Assembly (NCBI GenBank): GCA_020161535.1
Contig: JAIUNW010000003.1
Coordinates: forward strand, 124,001 to 188,000
DNA length: 64,000 nucleotides
Direction: 5' to 3'
From: Bacteroidota bacterium
Lineage (GTDB): Bacteria; Bacteroidota; Bacteroidia; Chitinophagales; Chitinophagaceae
Each line of letters opens with the position of its first letter. Within the stretch, counting starts at the first letter, position 1. Made by a program: the position numbers and the translations under genes. Positions 38,907 through 47,909 of the stretch are shown piece after piece. The notes under the pieces were generated by a model. The model worked only from the letters and a program-made list of their open reading frames with translations. It ran no database searches and was not told the origin of the DNA.

Positions 38907-39968
38907 TTAACCGTGCCGCCACAGCATGAATGCAGCGGTGATCACCATATTTGCCAGTGCCAGTGGAATCATACCGCGCCAGCCGAGGTTCATCAACTGG
39001 TCGTACCGAAAGCGCGGAACCGTCCACCGTACCCACATAAAGAAAAATATGAAGAAGAAAATTTTTGCGAATAAGGCCAGCGCCTGCAAGGTAGCGGTGA
39101 GGTTGGGGCCCAGGCTGCTGAGCAGGTTGGCATCGTTTACAAAAGGAATATCATAGCCACCAAAATACAAAGTGGCCATCAACGTGCTGCTGATAAACAT
39201 ATTGATGTATTCGGCAAACAGGTAGAAGCCCAGCTTCATAGAGCTGTATTCCTGGTGATAACCGAAATTCAGTTCGCTTTCTGCTTCGGGTAAATCGAAG
39301 GGCGTGCGGTTACATTCTGCAAAGGCGCAAACCATGAAAATCAGGAAGCCCAGAGGTTGGTAAAAGAAATTCCACCAGCCGGCGCTTTGTTGTTCAACAA
39401 TAGTTTTCAGGCTCAAAGAACCGGTTACCATCAGCAGGGCGATAATCGACATACCCATGGCCAGTTCGTAGGAGATCATTTGCGAAGCGCCACGCAGGGC
39501 TGCCAACAGCGAGAATTTGTTGTTCGACGCCCAGCCACCAATCATGATGCCATACACGCCCATGCTCACTACCCCGAAAATATAAAGGATACCAATATTG
39601 ATATCGGCTATTTGGAGGTCGATGCTGCGACCAAATACTTCAATCTTATTGCCCCAGGGAATCACCGCGCTGGTCATCATGGCTGTTAACATGGCAACAC
39701 CGGGACCCAGTATAAACAGAAATTTATTGGAGGCATTGGGGATGATTTCTTCTTTCATGAAGAGTTTCATGCCATCGGCCAGTGGTTGCAGGAGTCCGCC
39801 CCAGCCGGCACGGTTTGGCCCCAGGCGATCCTGGATAAAGCCCGCAACCTTTCTTTCGGCCCAGGTTGAATACATCGCAATGACCAGCGACACCGCAATC
39901 ACGATGGTGATCAGCACCGCTTTCTCAATAAGAAACGCTTTGGTTATGGCCAATAAACAGAACTGCAT
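38907..39968 (-). CDS. nuoH: NADH-quinone oxidoreductase subunit H
   Basis: NuoH forms the quinone chamber entry at the foot of the peripheral arm. The 353-residue protein has about eight helices and the family signatures ERKVAGFIQDRLGPNRAGWG and FAECNRTPFDLPEAESELNF. Both contain charged residues near the quinone site. Length and order, between nuoG and nuoI, are standard. Confidence 0.95.
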   Translation of the reverse strand: MQFCLLAITKAFLIEKAVLITIVIAVSLVIAMYSTWAERKVAGFIQDRLGPNRAGWGGLLQPLADGMKLFMKEEIIPNASNKFLFILGPGVAMLTAMMTSAVIPWGNKIEVFGRSIDLQIADINIGILYIFGVVSMGVYGIMIGGWASNNKFSLLAALRGASQMISYELAMGMSIIALLMVTGSLSLKTIVEQQSAGWWNFFYQPLGFLIFMVCAFAECNRTPFDLPEAESELNFGYHQEYSSMKLGFYLFAEYINMFISSTLMATLYFGGYDIPFVNDANLLSSLGPNLTATLQALALFAKIFFFIFFFMWVRWTVPRFRYDQLMNLGWRGMIPLALANMVITAAFMLWRHG

Positions 39969-40035
39969 GTATTAAAAATCAAGGTCAACAATCAAAAGTT
40001 TACAACAAACGCACAATGCTTTGCCTCGTTTTGGG

Positions 40036-41142
40036 CTAGCCTTTATTGAAATCATCACTATGTGCCGGTCCTTCGATCTGGCTGAGGTTAATCGTTGGCT
40101 TATTCACCTGGCTTACGCTGTGAATATCCATCAGCAGTTTCGGGGCGCGACCGTTCATCACTTCGGGCATGGTTTCGGTAGGCTTCACCATTTTTTCATA
40201 GTGGTTGGCAGAAATCACCGAATGACGCGCCACATGGGTGGGATGTTCGATCACCCAATCTTTCGCGTCTTTTTTCTCGAAGCGACAGGTATTACAGATC
40301 CAACCTGTTTTACCATCGCTCGCTTCTTTGATTTCACCCCACTCGTCTTTGCGCGCGGTTACGCGAAAAACTTCCTCCCCGCGCATCCATAATTGTACTT
40401 CGCCGCAGCAGGTCGGGCAATCGCGATGGGCATCCATCGGTTTGGTAAACCATACGCGGTTCTTGAAGCGGAAAGTTTTATCGGTCAAAGCCCCCACCGG
40501 GCACACATCAATCACGTTACCAATAAAATCGTTGTCGAGCGATTTCTCAATATAGGTAGCAATCTCGGCATGATCACCGCGATCCAATACACCGTGTACG
40601 CGTTTGTTGGTTAACTGTTCGGCGGTGAATACACAGCGATAACAGAGAATACAACGCGTCATGTGCAGTTGAATGAATTCGCCCAGGTCGTGCTTTTTGA
40701 AAGTACGTTTGCCGAATTCATAACGGGTAGCTTCTTTGCCATGTTCGTAGCTGAGGTCTTGCAGGTGACATTCACCAGCCTGGTCGCAAATCGGACAATC
40801 GAGCGGATGGTTGAGCAGCAGAAATTCTACCACACCGGCGCGCGCATCGTGCACACGATCGCTGGTGATATTTTTTACAATCATGCCATCCATCACCGTG
40901 GTACGACAACTGGCCACCAGTTTGGGCATGGGTCGGGGATCAGCCGTTGAGCCGGCAGCCACTTCCACCAGGCAGGTACGGCATTTACCGCCGCTGCCTT
41001 TCAGCTTGCTATAATAACACATGGCGGGCGGCGCTACTTCGCCACCCACCATACGCGCTGCGTTCAGGATGGTAGTACCGGGTTCCACCTCCACGGTTAT
41101 ATTGTCGATAGTGACTTTAAACAATTTTTTCTCTTCAGCCAT
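40036..41142 (-). CDS. nuoG: NADH-quinone oxidoreductase subunit G, short form
   Basis: NuoG carries iron-sulfur clusters in the peripheral arm. This 368-residue form has an N-terminal 2Fe-2S domain (CYYSKLKGSGGKCRTCLVEV), a His/Cys cluster motif (HPLDCPICDQAGECHLQD) and a 4Fe-4S motif (CILCYRC with VIDVCPVGALTDK). A Cys-containing stretch follows (CPTCCGEVQLW, WICNTCRFE), recalling the start of the molybdopterin-type domain. The protein then stops, whereas classic NuoG runs to about 800-900 residues. The reading frame is intact and the neighbours normal, so this is a short natural form rather than a break. Short NuoG is, to my knowledge, seen in other Bacteroidota. Confidence 0.9.
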   Translation of the reverse strand: MAEEKKLFKVTIDNITVEVEPGTTILNAARMVGGEVAPPAMCYYSKLKGSGGKCRTCLVEVAAGSTADPRPMPKLVASCRTTVMDGMIVKNITSDRVHDARAGVVEFLLLNHPLDCPICDQAGECHLQDLSYEHGKEATRYEFGKRTFKKHDLGEFIQLHMTRCILCYRCVFTAEQLTNKRVHGVLDRGDHAEIATYIEKSLDNDFIGNVIDVCPVGALTDKTFRFKNRVWFTKPMDAHRDCPTCCGEVQLWMRGEEVFRVTARKDEWGEIKEASDGKTGWICNTCRFEKKDAKDWVIEHPTHVARHSVISANHYEKMVKPTETMPEVMNGRAPKLLMDIHSVSQVNKPTINLSQIEGPAHSDDFNKG

Positions 41143-41179
41143 TATCCAATTCGTTTAATAGTAGTTCATCATTTCTTGC

Positions 41180-42532
41180 TTATGCCGGTATTGGTCGCGG
41201 GTCGGCATAACCAGCCAAGCCATAATTTCTTACCAGACATTCTTCCGGGTTTTTCACGTGCCATTCAAACTCATCGCGGAAGTGCCTGATGGCCGCCGCG
41301 ATGGGCCAGGCGGCGGCATCGCCCAGCGGACAAATCGTATTGCCTTCAATCTTGCGTTGGATATCCCACAACAGATCAATATCTGTCATGGATCCCTTGC
41401 CACTGTCGATCTTCTTCAATATTTTTTCCATCCAGCCCGTGCCTTCGCGGCAGGGCGAACATTGTCCGCAGCTCTCATGCCGGTAAAACCGCGCCAGCGT
41501 AAATGTATTCTTCACCACACACTGGTCTTCATCCAGCACGATAAAACCACCCGAACCCATCATAGAGCCCGTGGCAAAACCACCATCGCTTAACGATTCA
41601 TAGTTCATGTAACGGGTTTCGCCTTTGGCAGTTTTCAACAGCAGATTGGCGGGCAGGATGGGCACCGATGAACCACCGGGAATACAAGCTTTCAGTCTTT
41701 TGCCGTTCTTGATACCACCACAATATTCATCGCTGTAAATAAAGTCTTCAACAGAAATCGTCATGTCGATTTCATATACCCCCGGTTTATTGATATTGCC
41801 GCAAGCGGAGATCAGTTTGGTACCGGTGGATTTGCCCACGCCAATTTTTGCATACTCATCGCCACCGATATTGATGATGGGCACAACTGCGGCGAGTGAT
41901 TCCACATTGTTCACCACAGTGGGTCGATCCCATACGCCTTTTACCGCCGGGAAAGGCGGCTTGATGCGCGGGTTACCACGTTTGCCTTCGAGCGATTCAA
42001 TCAGGGCGGTTTCTTCGCCACAGATATAAGCACCCGCGCCACGCTGCACATATATCTCGAGGTCGAAGCCGGTGCCGAGAATATTTTTTCCGAGCCAGCC
42101 ATTGGCTTTCGCTTCGTTGATGGCCTGTTCGAGGATATCAGGAATCCAGGCGTATTCGCCGCGAATATAAATATAAGTGGCATTGGAGCCCAGCGCGAAG
42201 GAAGAAATGATCAGTCCCTCGATGAGCAAGTGCGGCAGAAACTCCATCAGGTACCGGTCTTTGAAGGTACCCGGCTCCGATTCATCCGCATTGCATACAA
42301 GGTGACGTGGCACCCCTTCGGGTTTGGCGATAAAACTCCATTTCATACCCGTGGGAAAACCGGCACCGCCGCGGCCCCGCAATCCACTCTTCTTCACCTC
42401 ATCCACAATAGCTTCGGGGCTCATTGTTTTCAGGGCTTTCTCCGCTGCGCGATAACCACCTTCGCGGCGATACACTTCGTAGGTGCGAATCCCTTCCACA
42501 TGCGCTTTTTCCAATAATAATTTTACAGACAT
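41180..42532 (-). CDS. nuoF: NADH-quinone oxidoreductase subunit F
   Basis: NuoF binds NADH and FMN and carries cluster N3. The 450-residue protein has the glycine-rich NADH/FMN motif GLRGRGGAGFPTGMKWSF, the FMN-binding region ICGEETALIESLEGKRG, and the 4Fe-4S motif ESCGQCSPCREGT with a later Cys in NTICPLGDAAAW. A 207-base repeat-bearing gap separates it from nuoE. Confidence 0.95.
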   Translation of the reverse strand: MSVKLLLEKAHVEGIRTYEVYRREGGYRAAEKALKTMSPEAIVDEVKKSGLRGRGGAGFPTGMKWSFIAKPEGVPRHLVCNADESEPGTFKDRYLMEFLPHLLIEGLIISSFALGSNATYIYIRGEYAWIPDILEQAINEAKANGWLGKNILGTGFDLEIYVQRGAGAYICGEETALIESLEGKRGNPRIKPPFPAVKGVWDRPTVVNNVESLAAVVPIINIGGDEYAKIGVGKSTGTKLISACGNINKPGVYEIDMTISVEDFIYSDEYCGGIKNGKRLKACIPGGSSVPILPANLLLKTAKGETRYMNYESLSDGGFATGSMMGSGGFIVLDEDQCVVKNTFTLARFYRHESCGQCSPCREGTGWMEKILKKIDSGKGSMTDIDLLWDIQRKIEGNTICPLGDAAAWPIAAAIRHFRDEFEWHVKNPEECLVRNYGLAGYADPRPIPA

Positions 42533-42739
42533 ACTCTATAATCAAAAATCAACGTTCAAAACTATTTCAGTTCACACTCTCTCAACCAACACACTTCAAC
42601 CCTTTCAACTTACCCGTTTCAACTATCTCCCCCTCCTCTGCGTTCACTGCTCCCCTGCGGTCTCTGCGCGAAACAACCGCTGCGTGAAACAAAACTCTGC
42701 ACGAAACAAAACTCTCTACCCAAAAACCCACCGCGGTCT
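42533..42739. repeat. Dispersed intergenic repeat inside the nuo operon, copy 2
   Basis: This gap between nuoE and nuoF contains an 18-base stretch at 42651-42668 that is the exact reverse complement of 29253-29270. It is followed by about three degenerate units of roughly 16 bases with the core CTCTGCGCGAAACAA. The upstream part repeats TTCAAC/TTTCAAC words. A related phrase, ACCGCGGTCT, recurs at the end of this gap and between nuoD and nuoE. No gene is visible. It would be transcribed as part of the nuo mRNA. Confidence 0.7.
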
Positions 42740-43237
42740 TTAATTCAGGACGCCCGCCTTCAACCTACACTCCTCAATAATCTCATCCACCCGTTGCTTC
42801 GTCAAATGCTCCCGATAGTGTTTACCCAACTGCATCATCGGCGCATATCCACAAGCACCCAAACATTCAACCGTTTTCAACGTAAACAAACCATCGGGCG
42901 TGGTCTCCCCCACGTTGATGCCTAAACGCTGTTGAATGTAATTAATGATGTCATCGGCACCACTCACCATACAAGGACCCGTTTGGCACACTTCAAACAG
43001 ATAGGTGCCTACCGGCTTCAGGTGAAACATCGAATAAAAAGTAGCCACTTCATACACTTCAATCGGCTCCAGTTGCAAGAGCGAAGCCACATAATCCATG
43101 GTATCAGCACTCAGCCAGCCCTTTTCGTCTTGCGCCAGGTGCAATACCGGAATCAATGCACTCTTCTGTTTCCCTTCCGGGTAACGAGCCACAATCTCCT
43201 TTACCTTATTTAAACCTGCCTCGGTTAGCACTTTCAT
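42740..43237 (-). CDS. nuoE: NADH-quinone oxidoreductase subunit E
   Basis: NuoE is the thioredoxin-like 2Fe-2S subunit (N1a) paired with NuoF. The protein is 165 residues from the ATG at 43237 (MKVLTEAGLNKV); a Met five codons upstream is an alternative. The four cluster cysteines are visible in CQTGPCMVSG and CLGACGYAPM. YEVATFYSMFHLKPVG is a family signature. Confidence 0.94.
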   Translation of the reverse strand: MKVLTEAGLNKVKEIVARYPEGKQKSALIPVLHLAQDEKGWLSADTMDYVASLLQLEPIEVYEVATFYSMFHLKPVGTYLFEVCQTGPCMVSGADDIINYIQQRLGINVGETTPDGLFTLKTVECLGACGYAPMMQLGKHYREHLTKQRVDEIIEECRLKAGVLN

Positions 43238-43304
43238 TATTTTAAATGTCAAAAAAATCTATCTCAGTCCCACCGCGCGAACCCAACCCACCGCGGTCTC
43301 TTCC

Positions 43305-44546
43305 TCACGCGTCCATCTCACCCGCAATCAAATTCAACGAACTCATCGTTATCACCGCATCACTGATCATCGATCCCTTGGTGATCTCTCCATACGCCTG
43401 GTAATAAATAAAACAAGGTCTCCGAAAATGCAGTCGATACGGGCTCCTGCCCCCATCACTGATCAAATAAAAACCAAGCTCCCCATTACCGCCTTCCACC
43501 GAATGATACACTTCGCCTGCCGGCATATCAATCTCACCCATTACAATTTTGAAATGCCAGATCAGGGCTTCCATTTTTGTGTACACATCTTTTTTGGGCG
43601 GCAGGTAATATTCAGGCACATCGGCGTGATAAATTTCCGCTTCGGCCCCCGTGAACGCTTTTACCTTTTCATATGCCTGGCGGATGATGCGCAGGCTCTG
43701 CCACATCTCCTCGTTGCGCACCTGCCAGCGATCGTAGTTATCGCCCGTGCTACCAACCGGAATATCAAATTGGAAATCGTCGTAGGAGCTATAAGGACTG
43801 GTAACGCGCACATCGTAATCAACACCGGCAGCACGCAGGTTAGGCCCGGTGAAGCCATAGTTCAGGGCACGGTCGGCACTGATGGCCCCACCACCAATGG
43901 TACGCTCCATGAAAATGCGGTTGCGTTCAAAGAGCCCAATGAACTCTTTCAACACACCCGGGTATTCGGCCAGAAAGCGATCCAGTTTTTGGAAGGCTGT
44001 CGGCGTGAAATTTCTTTCAAAGCCACCGATGCGACCAATATTGGTGGTCAGTCGGCTACCACAGATCTCTTCATAAATTTCATAGATCAATTCGCGGTAT
44101 TGCATCACGTAGAGGAAGCCGGAGAAAGCCCCACTGTCCACCCCTACAATCGAATTGCAAATCAGGTGATCGGAGATGCGCGCCAGTTCCATGATGATGA
44201 TGCGCAGGTAATCGACCCGTTTGGGTGTTTGTACGCCCAGCAATTTTTCGCAGGTCATGTGCCAGCCCATGTTGTTGATGGGGCTGGAGCAATAGTTGAG
44301 TCGATCGGTCAACGGTGTGATCTGGTACAAGGGCCGGCGTTCCGCAATTTTTTCAAACGCGCGATGTATATAACCAACTGTTTGATCGGCAGAAACAATT
44401 CTTTCACCATCCACTTCCAGGATATTCTGGAAAACGCCATGCGTTGCCGGGTGGGTAGGGCCCAGGTTCAACGTGGTCGTTTGCTTCTCGATAGAACCTT
44501 CGGGAAGTTTAACGTGGTGCTCCGGCTGATGTATAATCTCTGACAT
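43305..44546 (-). CDS. nuoD: NADH-quinone oxidoreductase subunit D
   Basis: NuoD, with NuoB, forms the quinone-reduction site. The 413-residue protein has the N-terminal signature [15 protein letters not shown], with the His facing the quinone, [14 protein letters not shown], and a C-terminal [20 protein letters not shown] close to the normal IxxxDxVxxxxDxVxGEMDR ending. NuoC and NuoD are separate genes here, not fused. Confidence 0.95.
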   Translation of the reverse strand: MSEIIHQPEHHVKLPEGSIEKQTTTLNLGPTHPATHGVFQNILEVDGERIVSADQTVGYIHRAFEKIAERRPLYQITPLTDRLNYCSSPINNMGWHMTCEKLLGVQTPKRVDYLRIIIMELARISDHLICNSIVGVDSGAFSGFLYVMQYRELIYEIYEEICGSRLTTNIGRIGGFERNFTPTAFQKLDRFLAEYPGVLKEFIGLFERNRIFMERTIGGGAISADRALNYGFTGPNLRAAGVDYDVRVTSPYSSYDDFQFDIPVGSTGDNYDRWQVRNEEMWQSLRIIRQAYEKVKAFTGAEAEIYHADVPEYYLPPKKDVYTKMEALIWHFKIVMGEIDMPAGEVYHSVEGGNGELGFYLISDGGRSPYRLHFRRPCFIYYQAYGEITKGSMISDAVITMSSLNLIAGEMDA

Positions 44547-44566
44547 AAATTATTTTGATTTTGGCA

Positions 44567-45073
44567 TCATCCGCGGCCAAACATTTCATCGTCTTTATCA
44601 ATACGGGTCTGGTCTTCGAGCGGGTATTCTTTGCGCAGCGGAAAGTAATCCATCTCCTCTACGTTCAAAATGCGTTTGAGGTTGGGATGCCCCACGAAGT
44701 TAATGCCGTAAAAATCATAGGTCTCCCGTTCCTGCCAGTTGGCCGATGAGAACAGCGCTGTGGCAGTATACACATCGGGCTGGTTGATATCGGTGTAGAT
44801 CTTCATGCGAATACGCACATTCTTGCGCATATTGTGCAGGTGGTAAACCAACGCCAGTTCACGGCCTTTTTTTTCGGGATAGTGTACGGCGCAGAGATCG
44901 GTTAAGAAACGGAATTGCAGTTCGGGATCATCGTACAAAAACTGCAAAACCTTGAGGTTAAGTTCTTTTGGCACTTCGAACGTAAACATGCCATACGGTG
45001 TATCCACCGCAGTCACTGCGTCGCCGAATTTTTCGGTGAGGCGGCTTTGCAGGTATTCAGGGGATAGATCCAT
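44567..45073 (-). CDS. nuoC: NADH-quinone oxidoreductase subunit C
   Basis: NuoC is a 30-kDa-type subunit of the peripheral arm. The 168-residue protein starts at MDLSPEYLQSRLTEKFGDAV (ATG at 45073); the open frame continues upstream over the end of nuoB but without family similarity. It includes FRFLTDLCAVHYPEK, REVYDFYGI-type REtYDFYGINFVGHPN and DYFPLRKEYPLE, as in the family. Confidence 0.94.
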   Translation of the reverse strand: MDLSPEYLQSRLTEKFGDAVTAVDTPYGMFTFEVPKELNLKVLQFLYDDPELQFRFLTDLCAVHYPEKKGRELALVYHLHNMRKNVRIRMKIYTDINQPDVYTATALFSSANWQERETYDFYGINFVGHPNLKRILNVEEMDYFPLRKEYPLEDQTRIDKDDEMFGRG

Positions 45074-45114
45074 GTGTGTTGTTTTGGTGGTGGTTTTCGG
45101 CGGATAGTTTTCGG

Positions 45115-45702
45115 TTATTCGATACCGTAAGATTCCATCAGGGCTTTGTATTGTTCGCTGTTTCGGCGGCGGAGTGATTCTTGCCCTACGAGATCCTGCA
45201 CTTTCATAACGCCGTCGATGATGGCTTCGGGTCGCGGCGGACAACCAGGCACGTACACATCAACCGGTATAATCTGGTCGATGCCCTGCAGCACCGAATA
45301 GGTATCAAAAATGCCGCCTGAGGAGGCGCAGGCGCCTACGGCAATCACCCAACGAGGTTCGGCCATTTGCAGGTAGACCTGTTTGAGTACGGGGCCCATT
45401 TTTTTTGCGATGGTTCCCATTACCATGAGCAGGTCGCACTGGCGGGGTGAGAAACCCACCCTTTCAGATCCAAAACGGGCCAGGTCGTAGTGAGAGGCCA
45501 TGGTGGCCATGAATTCAATGCCGCAGCAAGAAGTGGCAAAAGGCAGGGGCCACAAGGAATTGCTTCGACCCCATCCCACGAGTTCGCTCATCTTACCGGC
45601 AAAAAATCCTTCGCCCTGGTAGCCGCCCGGGAACTGCGAAATATCGACTTTTTTCCCGCCTTCATTCTTAACATTAAACTGTACCGGTCTTGCCATGGTC
45701 AT
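45115..45702 (-). CDS. nuoB: NADH-quinone oxidoreductase subunit B
   Basis: NuoB holds the terminal cluster N2. The protein is about 195 residues. Cluster cysteines appear in ATSCCGIEFM, GACASSGGIFDTY and YVPGCPPRPEAIIDG, the usual four-Cys set including the adjacent pair. The start is uncertain among 45720, 45702 and 45696; 45702 avoids overlap with nuoA. Confidence 0.94.
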   Translation of the reverse strand: MTMARPVQFNVKNEGGKKVDISQFPGGYQGEGFFAGKMSELVGWGRSNSLWPLPFATSCCGIEFMATMASHYDLARFGSERVGFSPRQCDLLMVMGTIAKKMGPVLKQVYLQMAEPRWVIAVGACASSGGIFDTYSVLQGIDQIIPVDVYVPGCPPRPEAIIDGVMKVQDLVGQESLRRRNSEQYKALMESYGIE

Positions 45703-45707
45703 CGGAT

Positions 45708-46094
45708 TTAGTCTTCCCATTGAAGGGCGCCTTTCTTAATAATGTATATGAATCCACAGAGGAAAAATGCCACAAAGAGTAAAACGGCCAGGAAACCATC
45801 CCAACCGAGCGATTTAAAATTGACCGCATAAGGATAGAAAAAAATCACTTCCACATCGAAGAGCACGAACAGGATGGCCACGAGAAAATACTTGATGGCA
45901 ACCGGTTGGCGGGCATTTCCCACTGCATCGATACCGCTTTCAAAATTTTCGAGTTTATCGCGGGTTTTGCGCGATGGGCCGAGAAAATGCGTTCCTGCCA
46001 GGGTCAATACCACAAAACCCAGCGCAAAAAGGAGTTGGATGGCGATGGGCAGGTAGTTGACGGTCGTATTTATTTCTAAAAAAGAAAACTGCAT
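45708..46094 (-). CDS. nuoA: NADH-quinone oxidoreductase subunit A
   Basis: NuoA is a three-helix membrane subunit near the quinone site. The 128-residue protein starts at MQFSFLEINTTVNYLPIAIQ (ATG at 46094); the frame extends upstream over the promoter region without similarity. The conserved loop KLENFESGIDAVGNARQPVA and the helix FLVAILFVLFDVEVIFFYPY are clear. It is the first gene of the operon. Confidence 0.94.
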   Translation of the reverse strand: MQFSFLEINTTVNYLPIAIQLLFALGFVVLTLAGTHFLGPSRKTRDKLENFESGIDAVGNARQPVAIKYFLVAILFVLFDVEVIFFYPYAVNFKSLGWDGFLAVLLFVAFFLCGFIYIIKKGALQWED

Positions 46095-46124
46095 GGATGG
46101 CTTGGCATTTTGACGTTCAAGTGA

Positions 46125-46132
46125 CAAAAATA
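46125..46132 (-). promoter_or_regulatory. Candidate -7 box for the nuo operon
   Basis: On the minus strand TATTTTTG (46125-46132) matches TAnnTTTG exactly. It lies 30 bases before the nuoA ATG and just downstream of the terminator of the preceding unit. No clear TTTG -33 element at ideal spacing is seen. Confidence 0.4.
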
Positions 46133-46167
46133 AGTCAGGGCAATTAATAAAACGAGTACACAATAAA

Positions 46168-46192
46168 AAAAGCCCCGTTAAACGGGGCTTTT
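46168..46192 (-). terminator. Rho-independent terminator between the TPR gene and nuoA
   Basis: A perfect 10-base stem (AAAAGCCCCG at 46168-46177, CGGGGCTTTT at 46183-46192) has a TTAAA loop. A seven-base A-run (46165-46171) gives T's on the minus strand. It ends the leftward tonB2-to-TPR unit just before the nuo operon. Confidence 0.88.
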
Positions 46193-46218
46193 GCAGGTAT
46201 TATACCTGTAAAGATGTG

Positions 46219-47862
46219 CTATTTGGCTTTGCCCGACGAACTGGCTTTTTTCGGCGGCTTGGCCAAAATCCCTTTGATGCGGGCAGCATCTGGGTTGGTT
46301 GGATCTACTTCCAATACCTTATCGAGGTATTTGATGGCCGTATCCTTGTCTTTTTTAATATCGTTATAATAAGATACCAGGTAGAAATAAGAGGTAATCG
46401 CCTGGCCTTTGAATTTCACAGAGTCGATTGAACGTGATTTCTCTGCTAATTCTTCATAAGCCTGCACGGCCAATCCTTTTTCCATGGTAGTGTCTTGCGC
46501 CTGCAAACTTCTTGCCTTCCACAGGTAGCCAAATATCTCATTCGGATATTTCGCTATGTATTGGGAAAAGATGCTATCGGCCGATTGGTACTGCTGTGCC
46601 TGGTATTTGGCAAAACCCCAGTTGTACAAGTCTACGTTTGATGGGTCTTTCTTCTGCTTGTACAATTGACCGAGGATTTCAGCCTCCATGAAACGGTTGC
46701 CTGTTTTCTTGGCCAGGGCTGCTGCATCGGCCATCAGTTCAGAGCGACCAGCCACCGTAGTATCCATGGCGATGGCTTTGTCAAAGCTGGCCAGGGCCTC
46801 GCTTTCCTGACCCGGGAACTTGCTCAACAGGTTGGCACGGAACGCATAGTCTTTCGGTACAAAGTCATCCGCCGACTGCTTGGCAAAATAATCGTCGAGG
46901 TATTTCTTGGCGTTGATGGAGTCACCCTTGTCATCATAGCTATAGGCCAGCAACTTATAGTAGCGAGGATCGGCTTTATCGCCCAACTGGGAGATGTTTT
47001 GCTGTGCTTTGTTGATGGCCTCGTCGTAGTTGCGCGAAGCGTATGCAATGGACGCTCTTTCGTAGTCGTTGGCCGGCGTAACATCAGTAACCGTCATATA
47101 CTTGTCGTAGTAACCGATGGCCTTGTTGATGTCGCGGTTGAAATAATAATAGTATAACTCAAAATATGCCGGTGCATAGTTGGGATCGAGCCTGATGGCG
47201 TCTTCAAAGGCCGGAACAAAAATATCGGCATTGCGCTGGGTCAGGTAAATCTTACCAATAGCGGTTTTAGCGGCTGCATAATTGGGATCTAGGGTAAGCG
47301 CTTTTTGGTAAGAACTCACCGCATTACCACCGTCTACTTTTTTACGATAGGCATCGCCCATCAGCATATAGGTTTCGGGGCTGTTAAATCCTTTGACTTG
47401 CGTCGCTTGGTTCAATTTTTCGATGGCATAGTCAGGGTCACCCGCTTTTGCTTCGGTATTGGCCCGGCCCACGGCATTGAACACCGCTACATCTTTTCCT
47501 TTGCTCAGGCTGATGGCGGTTTCAAAACGCTGGCGGGCTTCGTCTTTTTTGCCCTCGATCAGCTCAATGCCACCCATTCCGGCCAATAACAAAGGGGCAT
47601 TGCCATTAGAAGAAAGGGCTTTCTGGTACAAGGCACGCGCAGCCGCCGTGTCTTTCATTTCATACAAGGTTTGGCCCAGCCAGTACGTGGCATTTACATC
47701 GTTGGGATTGGCTGCCAGTACTTTTTCCAGCGTTTCTTTAGCACTCTTGTAACGCTCATAGTAGAAAAACTTTTTTCCCTGATCCACATTCTGCGCAAAG
47801 GCAGAAGTAGCAAAAGTGACTGTCGCGATTACCAGGCTGTAAAGGTATCTCTTCATGTTCAT
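46219..47862 (-). CDS. Secreted tetratricopeptide-repeat protein
   Basis: The 547-residue protein has a signal peptide (about residues 1-23, ending ATSAFAQ). Many TPR units follow, for example NPNDVNATYWLGQTLYEMKD and DPNYAAAKTAIGKIYLTQRN, covering most of the length. The C-terminus is Lys/Ser-rich. TPR proteins are protein-binding scaffolds; a periplasmic location is inferred. It is the last gene of a minus-strand cluster with tonB2 and a PstS-like lipoprotein. Bacteroidota often keep these three together, but the job of the TPR protein is not established. Confidence 0.85.
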   Translation of the reverse strand: MNMKRYLYSLVIATVTFATSAFAQNVDQGKKFFYYERYKSAKETLEKVLAANPNDVNATYWLGQTLYEMKDTAAARALYQKALSSNGNAPLLLAGMGGIELIEGKKDEARQRFETAISLSKGKDVAVFNAVGRANTEAKAGDPDYAIEKLNQATQVKGFNSPETYMLMGDAYRKKVDGGNAVSSYQKALTLDPNYAAAKTAIGKIYLTQRNADIFVPAFEDAIRLDPNYAPAYFELYYYYFNRDINKAIGYYDKYMTVTDVTPANDYERASIAYASRNYDEAINKAQQNISQLGDKADPRYYKLLAYSYDDKGDSINAKKYLDDYFAKQSADDFVPKDYAFRANLLSKFPGQESEALASFDKAIAMDTTVAGRSELMADAAALAKKTGNRFMEAEILGQLYKQKKDPSNVDLYNWGFAKYQAQQYQSADSIFSQYIAKYPNEIFGYLWKARSLQAQDTTMEKGLAVQAYEELAEKSRSIDSVKFKGQAITSYFYLVSYYNDIKKDKDTAIKYLDKVLEVDPTNPDAARIKGILAKPPKKASSSGKAK

Positions 47863-47909
47863 TTGCTGTTTTAATCGAGTTGTTGTTTATTAATACTTTT
47901 CGTTTGGTC

